From Opitutaceae bacterium (GTDB lineage Bacteria > Verrucomicrobiota > Verrucomicrobiia > Opitutales > Opitutaceae): a stretch of DNA of 64,000 nt. Below are positions 46,504 through 56,052 of this stretch, piece by piece; the first letter of the stretch is position 1, and every line of letters starts with the position of its first letter. Below the pieces are notes generated by a model that had not been told where the DNA came from, did not search any database, and saw nothing but the letters and a program-made list of their open reading frames with translations. Made by a program: the position numbers and the translations under genes. Location of the stretch: the NCBI GenBank assembly GCA_005799525.1, contig SYGN01000290.1:17535-81534 (forward strand), in the 5' to 3' direction.

Positions 46504-49500
46504 ATGAAATCTTCCTTTACCGACCTGTTTATCAAGCGTCCTGTCCTCGCGATTGTGGTAAATCTTGTGATTATCCTCGCGGGTTTACAGGCCTACCGTT
46601 CGCTCAATATCCGCCAGTATCCGCGCAGTGACAACGCCACCGTCACGGTCTCGACGGTGTATGTCGGCGCCAATGCCGAGCTTGTGCGCGGTTTCATCAC
46701 GACACCGCTCGAGCGGGTCATCGCCGCGGCCGATGGGATCGACTATGTCGAGTCGAAGAGCCTCCAGGGTTTTTCGTTCATCAGCGCGCGATTGAAGCTC
46801 AACTACGAACCCACGAAAGCACTCGCCGAGATCAGCGCCAAGGTGAATCAGGTCCGCAACGACCTTCCGCCCGAGGCCGAGATTCCTTCGATCAGCGTAC
46901 AGTCGGCGGATTCACAATTTGCGTCGGCCTACTTGAGCTTCGCATCGGACATTCTCTCGCAGAGCGAGATCACCGATTACTTGATCCGCGCCGTGCAACC
47001 TCGTTTGTCGGCCGTGCCTGGCGTGCAGCGGGCGGAAATCCTCGGCGCGCGCACGTTTGCCATGCGGATCTGGCTTAAGACCGAGCGCATGGCGTCGCTT
47101 AATATTAGTCCGTCGCAGGTCCGCGCCGCCCTGGCCTCAAATAACTATCTGGCGGCAATCGGGTCGACCAAGGGTGCCTTTGTGCAGGTAAATCTCACGG
47201 CCAACACCGATCTGCACTCGGCCGCCGAGTTCAAGCGCCTTGTCATCCGGCAGAGCGGCGACACCACGATTCGGCTCGAAGACATCGCCGATGTGGTGCT
47301 CGGGTCGGAAGACTACGACACGCAGGTGCGCTATTCCGGCCAGACGGCGGTGTTCATGGGCATCTTCCCATTGCCGCAGGCGAATACCATCGACGTCGTC
47401 AAGCGAGCCCGCGCCGAACTGGAGTCGGTCAAAAAAGATCTTCCGAACGGCCTCGAAGCCCGCATCGGTTATGACGCGTCGAGATACATCAGCAACGCCA
47501 TTCACGAAGTGACCGTGACGCTCATTGATACGCTGTTGATCGTGGTGGTCGTGATCTTTCTTTTCCTCGGTTCGGTGCGCTCGGTCATTGTACCCATTCT
47601 CGCGATTCCTGTTTCGCTCATTGGTGGTCTGTTTCTCATGCAGATTTTTGGTTTTACGATTAATTTGCTGACTCTTTTGGCCATCGTTCTTTCGGTCGGT
47701 CTCGTCGTGGACGATGCGATTGTCGTCGTCGAAAATGTCGAACGCCACTTGCGGAACGGGCTCAAACCGCTCGACGCCGCGCTGCTCGGTGCGCGCGAAC
47801 TCGTCGGACCGGTGATCGCCATGACGCTCACCCTCTCAGCCGTTTACGCGCCCATTGGTCTTCAAGGTGGCCTCACGGGTTCGCTCTTCCGCGAGTTTGC
47901 GCTCACGCTGGCCGGAGCCGTGACGATTTCCGGGATCGTGGCACTCACGCTCTCGCCGATGATGGCGGCGAAACTTCTGCGCGGTGGCGATCACGCCGAA
48001 AAGGGCTTCCAGGGGTTCGTCAACCGCCGTTTCGACGCGGTGCGTCATGCCTACAGCCGGGTCCTCGATGGCACGCTGCGCCACCGTCCTGCCGTCTACC
48101 TAGTTTGGTTCGTGGTGACTGCGCTCACGCCGATCATGTTTATGTTTTCACCTGCCGAGTTGGCCCCGGCCGAGGACCAGGGCGTTATTTTTGGAATTCT
48201 GACCGGTTCGGCGAACGCCACGACTGACCAGAAAATGATTTATACCAAGGCGGTCGAGAGTGCTTTTCTCGGGACGAAGGAAACGGAGTTTTCTTTTCTG
48301 CTCACGTTCGGCGGCGCAGCGGGCGCGGTCGGTGGGGCTGACGGGTTTGGCGGTATGGTGCTGAAGCCGGGTTCGGAGCGAGACCGCAACGTCTTCGAGG
48401 TGATGCCGGAAATTCAGCAAAAACTGAGTGCGATTCCCGGTATGCAGGTTTTTGCGACAACGCCGTCCGCCCTGCCGGGCGGGAGCAATTTTCCTGTCGA
48501 ATTTGTCATCGCATCGACGGCCGATGCGGAGCGTCTCCTCGGATTTGCCCAGCAGATTCAAGCGAAGGCCGCCGCGAGCGGAGTGTTTGCGTTCCCTCCG
48601 CTGATCGATCTGAAGGTCGATCAACCGCAGGCGGAAATCATCATTGATCGTGAGAAGGTCGCCGCGCTGGGCCTTAACCTCGCGCAAGTCGGTGCCGATC
48701 TCGGCTCCGCACTGGGCGGCAATTTCGTCAATCGCTTCAATATCGCCGGTCGGAGCTACAAGGTCATTCCGCAGGTCGCGCGGAGTGAGCGCCTCAATCC
48801 CGAGCAGCTGCTCGACCTCTACGTGACCGGACCCAGTGGACAGGTGGTGCGCTTGAGCAGCATCGCCACGATTCAGAATAAAACCGTCCCGCGTTCGCTC
48901 AATCGGCTGCAGCAGCTCAATGCCGTGAAGATTTCCGGCGTCACTACCCGCACGCTTGATCAGGCGTTACAGGTGCTGGAGGAAGCGGCGCGTGAGGTGC
49001 TGCCTCCGGGCTGCGTCATCGACTACACGGGCGAGTCGCGCCAGCTGCGTACCGAAGGTAACAAGTTCCTCCCTGCATTCATGCTCGCGGTCGTGCTGAT
49101 TTTCCTCGTGCTCGCGGTGCAGTTTAATTCGTTCCGCGATCCGATGGTGATTCTCGCTGGCTCCGTGCCGCTCGCGATGTTTGGCGCCCTGATTTTCACC
49201 GTTCTGAAAATGCCAAATCCGAATATGCCTTTTTGGACGACTGGCTGGACGACCACGATGAACATCTATGCCCAAGTCGGCCTGGTGACGCTCGTCGGCC
49301 TGATTGCGAAGAACGGTATCCTCATCGTTGAATTTGCGAACCATCTCCAGAAGGAGGGTAAATCAAAGCTCGAAGCAGTCCGTGAGGCCACGCTGACCCG
49401 GCTTCGGCCAATCCTGATGACTTCTGTCGCGACTGTCGCCGGTCACTTCCCGCTAACGCTGGTCACAGGCGCCGGCGCCGCCGCGCGCAATAGTATTGGT

Positions 49501-49665
49501 CTCGTCCTCGTCGGCGGTATGGCGATCGGGACGGTCTTCACGCTGTTGATCTTACCGTCTGTTTATATTCTTCTAGCCCGCAACCATTCGCACGATCGCG
49601 CGCCTGTCCCGGTGGGCGCTCCTCGTCTCGATCCCGCAATCCCGGCTCCCGCCGCGTCTCAATAA
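46504..49665 (+). CDS. RND efflux transporter permease (AcrB/HAE1-like)
   Basis: MKSSFTDLFIKRPVLAIVVNLVIILAGLQAYRSLNIRQYP; VLSVGLVVDDAIVVVENVERHL. Confidence 0.94.
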   Translation: MKSSFTDLFIKRPVLAIVVNLVIILAGLQAYRSLNIRQYPRSDNATVTVSTVYVGANAELVRGFITTPLERVIAAADGIDYVESKSLQGFSFISARLKLNYEPTKALAEISAKVNQVRNDLPPEAEIPSISVQSADSQFASAYLSFASDILSQSEITDYLIRAVQPRLSAVPGVQRAEILGARTFAMRIWLKTERMASLNISPSQVRAALASNNYLAAIGSTKGAFVQVNLTANTDLHSAAEFKRLVIRQSGDTTIRLEDIADVVLGSEDYDTQVRYSGQTAVFMGIFPLPQANTIDVVKRARAELESVKKDLPNGLEARIGYDASRYISNAIHEVTVTLIDTLLIVVVVIFLFLGSVRSVIVPILAIPVSLIGGLFLMQIFGFTINLLTLLAIVLSVGLVVDDAIVVVENVERHLRNGLKPLDAALLGARELVGPVIAMTLTLSAVYAPIGLQGGLTGSLFREFALTLAGAVTISGIVALTLSPMMAAKLLRGGDHAEKGFQGFVNRRFDAVRHAYSRVLDGTLRHRPAVYLVWFVVTALTPIMFMFSPAELAPAEDQGVIFGILTGSANATTDQKMIYTKAVESAFLGTKETEFSFLLTFGGAAGAVGGADGFGGMVLKPGSERDRNVFEVMPEIQQKLSAIPGMQVFATTPSALPGGSNFPVEFVIASTADAERLLGFAQQIQAKAAASGVFAFPPLIDLKVDQPQAEIIIDREKVAALGLNLAQVGADLGSALGGNFVNRFNIAGRSYKVIPQVARSERLNPEQLLDLYVTGPSGQVVRLSSIATIQNKTVPRSLNRLQQLNAVKISGVTTRTLDQALQVLEEAAREVLPPGCVIDYTGESRQLRTEGNKFLPAFMLAVVLIFLVLAVQFNSFRDPMVILAGSVPLAMFGALIFTVLKMPNPNMPFWTTGWTTTMNIYAQVGLVTLVGLIAKNGILIVEFANHLQKEGKSKLEAVREATLTRLRPILMTSVATVAGHFPLTLVTGAGAAARNSIGLVLVGGMAIGTVFTLLILPSVYILLARNHSHDRAPVPVGAPRLDPAIPAPAASQ

Positions 49666-49670
49666 TTTCC

Positions 49671-51008
49671 ATGCAACGCCTTCGTTACTCGCTCACGTTC
49701 GCCACTGCGTTCGCCCTCGGCCTCGCCCCGCTGAGCGCGCAGCCGTCCCCGCAATTCCCCGTGCCCCCGCAGCTCGATCTGAAAGGCTCGCTGGGCTTCG
49801 CGATCGAGAACAACTTCGCGATCCGCCAGGCTAGGGAGCGCATCCGCCAGCAGGACGGCGTGGTCGTGGAAGTGTCGGCCCGGCAGATTCCTTCCGTCGC
49901 CGCCAACGCTTCCTACCAGCAAAACGACCGGGATATTTCCGGGGGATTCCCGGCCTCCGACCGCGCGTGGGCGATCAACCTCACTGCGTCGCAGGTGCTC
50001 TACGCTGGTGGCGGCGTGAAGGCGTCCGTGCGGAGTTCCCAGCTCATCCGCGAATCCGCCTTGCTCGACCTTCAGGCGACGATTAACGACGCGCTGCTTC
50101 TCGTACGCACCAACTATTACGCCGTCCTCCTCGCCCGGGAAAAAATCACGGTCCAAGAAAAGAACCTCGAGCTCCTGCAGGAACAGTTGAAGACCGCGAG
50201 CGATCGCTTCAACGCCGGCACTATTTCGAGTTTCGAGCGCCTCCGCGCCGAGGTCGCCGTCGCCAACGCCAAGTTCCCACTCATCACTGCGGGAAACGAT
50301 TTCCGGCTCGCCGTCGAGTCACTGCGCCAGTCGCTCGGCTTCACCACCAACCTCCCCGACCAAATTGACAAGCTGCCGGTCTTCCTCGGCACGCTTGAAT
50401 TCTCGCCGACGACGTTTGACTTGGTCGCCGCGCTCGAAGCCTCGCGCGCCAAACGTCCCGAGCTGCAACGGCTGGCCAGGCTCGCCGCTTCGCGCGAGCA
50501 GACGCTCACGGTGGCGGGGGCGAACGCACTCCCGCACGTTTCTGCATTTGGAGGCTGGGAACTGCGCAAGGGCACGGGTAACGCGTTCCGGGAGTCCCAC
50601 GACGGCTGGCGGATTGGCGTGCAATCGCAGTGGAATATTTTCGACGGGCGCGCGACTGCCGGTCGCGTGGCGCAGGCGCGCTCCGTGCTGGAGCAAACCA
50701 AACTCTCGCTCGCCGAGTTCCAACTAGCCGCCGACGTGGAGGTGCGTCGCGCGTTTTCCCAATGGCAACAGGCGGTCGAACTCGCCGACGCCTCGAAAAA
50801 AGTGGTCGCGCAAGCCGAGGAAGCCGTGCGCCTCGCGACCGCTCGTTACAACGCCGGCACGGCGACGCAACTTGACGTGCTCTCCGCGCAAGTTGATTTG
50901 ACCACCGCCCGCACGAATCAGCTGCAAGCTTACTATACCTACAATGTCGCTGTCGCCAGTGTGCGCAAAGCAATGGGGCAGCCCGATGAATTTGTGACGA
51001 CGCCGTGA
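49671..51008 (+). CDS. Outer membrane efflux protein (TolC family)
   Basis: Signal peptide; ARQIPSVAANASYQQN; repeated coiled-coil helices; downstream of the RND pump. Confidence 0.9.
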   Translation: MQRLRYSLTFATAFALGLAPLSAQPSPQFPVPPQLDLKGSLGFAIENNFAIRQARERIRQQDGVVVEVSARQIPSVAANASYQQNDRDISGGFPASDRAWAINLTASQVLYAGGGVKASVRSSQLIRESALLDLQATINDALLLVRTNYYAVLLAREKITVQEKNLELLQEQLKTASDRFNAGTISSFERLRAEVAVANAKFPLITAGNDFRLAVESLRQSLGFTTNLPDQIDKLPVFLGTLEFSPTTFDLVAALEASRAKRPELQRLARLAASREQTLTVAGANALPHVSAFGGWELRKGTGNAFRESHDGWRIGVQSQWNIFDGRATAGRVAQARSVLEQTKLSLAEFQLAADVEVRRAFSQWQQAVELADASKKVVAQAEEAVRLATARYNAGTATQLDVLSAQVDLTTARTNQLQAYYTYNVAVASVRKAMGQPDEFVTTP

Positions 51009-51123
51009 CGCTGGGGCTCCGTGGGTCGAGGCCAGCGCAATTTGCCGGAATTCCGGCGTCGAATAATTTCTTCGCACCCAATCTGCAACCCATGCCAGCC
51101 TGCGATGTCATGGTCCCCCGTTC

Positions 51124-54100
51124 ATGAAGAAATCGGTCCGGCGTCGCCTCATCGCTGGTGTTGTGCTGGTCGTCGTGGTCCTGCTGGTGGGTGTCCTTGC
51201 GCTTACCTCAGGGGTGCAAACCTGGGCCGCCCGTAAGGCACTGGCTGGCCAGCCGGGACTGAAAGGAACGTTGGGAGAAGTTGCCGTCGGATTCCAGTCC
51301 GTGGTGGTCAACAATCTCGAATTGGAACAAGCTGGCGCGGTGATCGTGCTACCGTCCCTCACGGCCGAGCTATCGGTCGTGGATGCGTGCTTGAATCAAA
51401 AGATTTCTCTCCGGCGTCTGGTGGCGAAGGGCTGGAAGCTGGATCTGACCGCTTATAAACTCGCTGCGACCGCAGCGAAATCGTCTCCTGCGGTCGCATC
51501 GGTTTCCGCATCGGCGGAGGTTGCCGTGCGCGTTTTTCAAGGTGTGTTTGCACAAGCTGCATTACCTTTTGATCTGACGGTCGATGGCGTTGAACTTGAA
51601 GGCGACGTCAGGTTGCCACCTGCGCCCGGGATGACTGCCGGTCGCGCGCACGTCGTGCTGAAGGGCGGAGGTTTGAGCTCGGGCCGCGAGGGCACGTTTG
51701 TTTTTGATCTGGCCGTGGAGCTCAAGGGTGACGAGGTGACGGTCAACGCGCTCAAGATTTCCGGGCGTTTTATCGCGGCGATGGATACGCCCCGCACGTT
51801 TGCCCTTCTAGCGACCCAGGTGGAGGCCGCTGCGACGGGCGCTCAGTTTCCCAATGGAGTGAAGCTGGCAGCTGATCTTGCTGCCGCGCGCGCCTCCACG
51901 GGGGAAAGCTACGCGATCTCGCTCTCTGACGGTGCCCGCCTCCTCGCTGGTCTCAAAGCAGAACTCCCCTTTGGCAGCCGCCACCTTTCGGGCACTTGGA
52001 AACTGGACCTGCGTGATACCGATCTTTCTCCCTTCGCGCTCGGGCGATCGCTGCCCCTGTTCACGTTGGCCGGAGCCGGAGGGCTCAACGTTGAAACGAC
52101 CACCAGCGAAGTGCAGGCAACGGGAACGTTGGTCGCTTCGGCGGACAAACTCGGTGTCGTCCAAGCCGAACTAGCATCCCTCGGTCCGGTCAAGTTGACC
52201 GCGGAATTCGATTTGTCCCACGGCGGTGATAGCCTGCGGGTTGAGCGCCTCAGGGCTGCGTTTGCCGGGGTCCAACCGGTCGCCAGTGTACAATCACTCC
52301 AGCCCTTCGAGTTCAATTCCAAGAGCGGCGAACTCAAGGTTGCGGACCCGACCGGCGACCTGCTGGGACTCGCGTTGCACGGCCTGCCGCTGGCGTGGGT
52401 CCAGCCGTTTCTCAAGGATGTTACTTTTTCCAGAACTGACCTTCGGGGTGAGTTGGTCGCCAAGGCGCGCGGCGGCGGATTTTCACTTCGCTCGAAATCG
52501 CCGCTGACGGTCGCAGGTGTTTCGTTAGCCCAAGTCGGCAAACCCATATTTAACGGTTTGGATATGTCGCTCACGGCGGCGTTTGAGTACACCCCGCAGG
52601 GCTGGCAAGCGGAGGTGTCACCGCTCACGGCCACAAGCGGTTCAGCGGGGGTCTTGACGCTCGAGGGCAAGGTCGGTCAGCTCCAGGGTGAGGGTCAGCC
52701 CATCAAGTCTACCGGGAGATTTTCGATTAATTTTTCTGAGGCACTGCGACAACCGGCGCTGGCAGAGAAAATAACGCTGACGGCGGGTACCGCAGCCGGC
52801 GACTTCATCGTGAGTCTCGCGGCGAAAAGTGAAATCGAAGCGAATATCGCGCTTACGAACCTCGCAATTGACGCGGAAACATCGCAACAAAAACTTCCAT
52901 CGCTGAGTGCCGGCCTGCGGGTGGATATCTCCGCCGATCGGGTCTTGTCCCTGCGGGTGCCGCTGATCATCGAGCGGGACGGACGAAAATCAGATCTTAC
53001 CTTGGCGGGCACCGCGACACCCGAAAAGTCGAGTCTCGTGGTTGACGCCCGTGTCACGAGTGAGCGGTTCGTGATCGACGATGCCCAGGTTCTATCTGTG
53101 CTCTTGAGGGTCACGCCGCCGACGCCGTCGTCGGTTGGAGCGGTGACGGCCTCTCGCGATAACGCCCCGCCGTGGGCGGGGATTCGTGGCCAAGTCCAGC
53201 TTGCACTAAAACAGGTGGTTTACTCCGATACTTTTCTGGTCAGCGACGTTGCAGGCACCGTTAGCCTCGAGGCTGGCGGTGCGAAAATAGTGAATTTCCG
53301 CGCTGGGCTCGGGGACGGCGCCGAAGCCAAAGTGAACGGCGCACTGACGTTCGACGCAAAATCAGTCACGCCCTATGCACTGGCCGCCGACCTCGCGTTG
53401 CGCGAATTCAATCCGGGCTCGCTCTTTCGAACCTTCAGCCCGGGGCAACCCGCGACGGTCGAAGGTAAATTTGCGGTCGCGAGCCAGCTCGTCGGTCGTG
53501 CGGCGTCTCTGGGCGACCTCGCCGCGTCCACGCAAGGAGATTTTCAACTGGCGAGCAAGGGCGGCGTGTTTCGTGGCCTGCCGATGAGTTACTCGGCCAA
53601 GGTAGAGACGGCCGGAAAAATTGCCGCCGGGGCCGCCGCGATTGGTAGTATCCTTGGCTCGGTGACCGGGAAAAAAGACATCGCCGATATTGCGAACAAG
53701 GCCCAAGCGGTCGCTGAGATCTCCAAGACGCTGACAGCGATTCCCTACGACCAGCTCAATCTGGTCTTTACATGGGACGAAGCGATGAACACGACCCTCA
53801 AGGACTTTTCCCTGATCGCGCCCGAACTCCGGCTCTCTGGGGGTGGAGCGATCATGGCCCAGCCCGGCACGGGCATCCTAGAGCAACCGCTCAACCTAGA
53901 GTTGAGTTTGCGCGGCAGAGGCCGAACGGCGGATTTGCTCAAATATCTTGGCAAACTTGAAGCAACGACCGACGAACTCGGCTACGCCCCGTGTACGCTG
54001 CCGTTGAAAGTGGCCGGGACGTTGGCTCGGCCCGACACGACTGAACTCAATCAAGCGATGGCCGCTCTCGCGCTCGAGAAATCGGGTGTGACCGAGAGAG

Positions 54101-54141
54101 CGTCGGAGCTTTTCAATAAACTGATTGGCGGCGGGAAGTAG
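51124..54141 (+). CDS. Large AsmA/TamB-superfamily-like membrane-anchored protein
   Basis: 1005 aa, one N-terminal TM, long beta-rich repetitive body, C-terminal DUF-like domain (LNLELSLRGRGRTADLLKYLGKLEATTDELGYAPCTLPLKVAGTLARPDTTELNQ). Confidence 0.6.
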   Translation: MKKSVRRRLIAGVVLVVVVLLVGVLALTSGVQTWAARKALAGQPGLKGTLGEVAVGFQSVVVNNLELEQAGAVIVLPSLTAELSVVDACLNQKISLRRLVAKGWKLDLTAYKLAATAAKSSPAVASVSASAEVAVRVFQGVFAQAALPFDLTVDGVELEGDVRLPPAPGMTAGRAHVVLKGGGLSSGREGTFVFDLAVELKGDEVTVNALKISGRFIAAMDTPRTFALLATQVEAAATGAQFPNGVKLAADLAAARASTGESYAISLSDGARLLAGLKAELPFGSRHLSGTWKLDLRDTDLSPFALGRSLPLFTLAGAGGLNVETTTSEVQATGTLVASADKLGVVQAELASLGPVKLTAEFDLSHGGDSLRVERLRAAFAGVQPVASVQSLQPFEFNSKSGELKVADPTGDLLGLALHGLPLAWVQPFLKDVTFSRTDLRGELVAKARGGGFSLRSKSPLTVAGVSLAQVGKPIFNGLDMSLTAAFEYTPQGWQAEVSPLTATSGSAGVLTLEGKVGQLQGEGQPIKSTGRFSINFSEALRQPALAEKITLTAGTAAGDFIVSLAAKSEIEANIALTNLAIDAETSQQKLPSLSAGLRVDISADRVLSLRVPLIIERDGRKSDLTLAGTATPEKSSLVVDARVTSERFVIDDAQVLSVLLRVTPPTPSSVGAVTASRDNAPPWAGIRGQVQLALKQVVYSDTFLVSDVAGTVSLEAGGAKIVNFRAGLGDGAEAKVNGALTFDAKSVTPYALAADLALREFNPGSLFRTFSPGQPATVEGKFAVASQLVGRAASLGDLAASTQGDFQLASKGGVFRGLPMSYSAKVETAGKIAAGAAAIGSILGSVTGKKDIADIANKAQAVAEISKTLTAIPYDQLNLVFTWDEAMNTTLKDFSLIAPELRLSGGGAIMAQPGTGILEQPLNLELSLRGRGRTADLLKYLGKLEATTDELGYAPCTLPLKVAGTLARPDTTELNQAMAALALEKSGVTERASELFNKLIGGGK

Positions 54142-54341
54142 TGAGATCGGGGCTGGCGGCTGTGGTTGGTCCCTCGCGGCTTACGGCGTACGGATGGCGC
54201 CGCCAGCTTGCTCTGCGCGTTGTTTCGCCCCGCAGGCGGGGAGTCATGCTCGCTGCCTCGTTTCCAGCATGGTCCGCAGCGGCGCATTGCCGGGAAACGA
54301 CGGAGGTTGATTTTCCGCGCGGTCGTGGAGAACGTTCGACC

Positions 54342-55322
54342 GTGATCGCCTCCGTCGCATTTCGAAAATTCAAAGCGCTGCGGGAAACGAGCCTGACGCT
54401 GCTGCCGTTTAACCTCGTCATCGGTCCCAATGGCAGCGGTAAGACGAGTCTCATCCAAGCTCTGCTGCGGTTGCGGACACTTTCGAAGCTGCCGTTGGCG
54501 GAAGGGGAACAGCGGACGGACGGACCGGAAATAGAATTTCGTTTTTTTCCGCCGCATGATTCGGTGCAGGCGCGATTGGGGTGCAGGTCGGAGGTGGTGT
54601 GCGATTTGTTGCAAGTGATCCCGCCTGATGCGCCCGATTGGCCGACGTTGCGGGAGCGCGTGGGACATATCCGCAGTTATTTTTTTGATCATTACGCGAT
54701 GGCGGAACCATCGTCAGCAAAGACCGGTGCGGAACTCTCCTCCAACGGCGGGACTCTGGCGGCGGTCCTCGGAGGATTGCGCCGACGTGCGCCGGTGGAG
54801 TTTGCGGCACTCGTCGCGGAAGGGGTGCGGCTGTGGCCGGAGTATGTGGGCTTAGAGGTGGCCGAGAGCGACGGAGGCGTGGTGGAGTTTTCCATGCGCC
54901 TGGTGGATGGCGGGCTCGTCTCGGCCGAGAATCTCTCGCAGGGCACGCTCTATTTGCTAGCCATGCTCGTCATCGCGTTCGAACCGGATCCGCCGGCGGT
55001 GCTGTGTATCGAGGAGATCGACCGCGGGATTCATCCGCGCTTGCTGCGCGAGGTGCGCGATGTGCTCTACCGGCTGAGTTACCCAAAGTCGTTCGGACTC
55101 GCGCGGCAGGCGGTGCAGGTGATTGCAACGACGCATTCGCCCTACTTGCTCGACTTGTTCCGAGACCATCCAGAGGAAATCGTCATCGCGCAGAAGCAGG
55201 GAACGGTGGCGCGCTTCGAACGGCTCGCGGATCGTCCGGATATCAAGGAACTGCTCATCGAAGGCTCCCTCGGCGACATGTGGTTCAGCGGTATTCTTGG
55301 GGGCGTCCCGGACGAGCGATGA
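54342..55322 (+). CDS. Compact ABC-type AAA ATPase (AAA15/AAA21, RecF/OLD-like)
   Basis: FRKFKALRETSLTLLPFNLVIGPNGSGKTSL (Walker A), LSQGTLYLLAML (signature), VLCIEEIDRGIHP (Walker B), ATTHSPYLLD (H-loop); GTG start proposed. Confidence 0.82.
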   Translation: MIASVAFRKFKALRETSLTLLPFNLVIGPNGSGKTSLIQALLRLRTLSKLPLAEGEQRTDGPEIEFRFFPPHDSVQARLGCRSEVVCDLLQVIPPDAPDWPTLRERVGHIRSYFFDHYAMAEPSSAKTGAELSSNGGTLAAVLGGLRRRAPVEFAALVAEGVRLWPEYVGLEVAESDGGVVEFSMRLVDGGLVSAENLSQGTLYLLAMLVIAFEPDPPAVLCIEEIDRGIHPRLLREVRDVLYRLSYPKSFGLARQAVQVIATTHSPYLLDLFRDHPEEIVIAQKQGTVARFERLADRPDIKELLIEGSLGDMWFSGILGGVPDER

Positions 55323-55960
55323 AAGTCGCGTTGCTCAGTGAATCGCCCGCCGATGAGGCGGTCTTGCGCGTGCTTGTTGAGGCGGTGTTGGGAGCGCCCC
55401 CGAAATTCGTGGCACCGGGGTTGCGGGCGCGGGGATGGCCGAATGTCGCCCAAGTCTTGCCGGCGGTGATCCACCATTTGCATTTCAACACCGACACCGA
55501 TGCGCTCGTCGTCAGTTGCGACTCGGACGACACGGTGGTGCATACGGCGGCGCACAACGCCCCGGGTTATTATCATCCGCACTGCCGGATGTGCCAGTTG
55601 CGCGGGATATTTCACCGCACGACCAAGAAATTTCCGGCGGCGCGGGGGCGCTCCCGTGTCCTCCGCGGCGTCGGCGTGGCGGTGCCAGCCCTAGAAGCGT
55701 GGCTCCTCTGTGGCCGCGATCCGCAGGTGAGCGAGGCGCTGTGGATCGCTGGGCAAGAGCAGCGGGCGCAGCCCTATTCGCGGGCGGAACTGAAATGGCG
55801 AGCGTATGGCACGGATCGGCCGAGCCTGGCGCACGAGATCCGCTGTTCGTTACACGAGCTGGAGCGCCACCGCCGGGATACGCGCAGGTTGGAGAATGAT
55901 TTTCCCGGATTCGCGGAACTAGCGTCGGATTTGCGGGAATGGAGCAAAAGGGTCGGCTGA
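55319..55960 (+). CDS. TOPRIM/DUF4276-like partner protein
   Basis: ATGA overlap with the ATPase; ESPADEAVLRVLVEAVLG (acidic Glu region) and DALVVSCDSDDT (DxD-like) plus HPHCRMC. Confidence 0.55.
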   Translation: MKVALLSESPADEAVLRVLVEAVLGAPPKFVAPGLRARGWPNVAQVLPAVIHHLHFNTDTDALVVSCDSDDTVVHTAAHNAPGYYHPHCRMCQLRGIFHRTTKKFPAARGRSRVLRGVGVAVPALEAWLLCGRDPQVSEALWIAGQEQRAQPYSRAELKWRAYGTDRPSLAHEIRCSLHELERHRRDTRRLENDFPGFAELASDLREWSKRVG

Positions 55961-56052
55961 TTTCGGCGTCGTGGCCCGGGTCGGCAGGATATTCCGCTCC
56001 CATAAAAAGCTTGGAAAATTCGCCGAATTCACCGGCATACGGGATTGCGACC

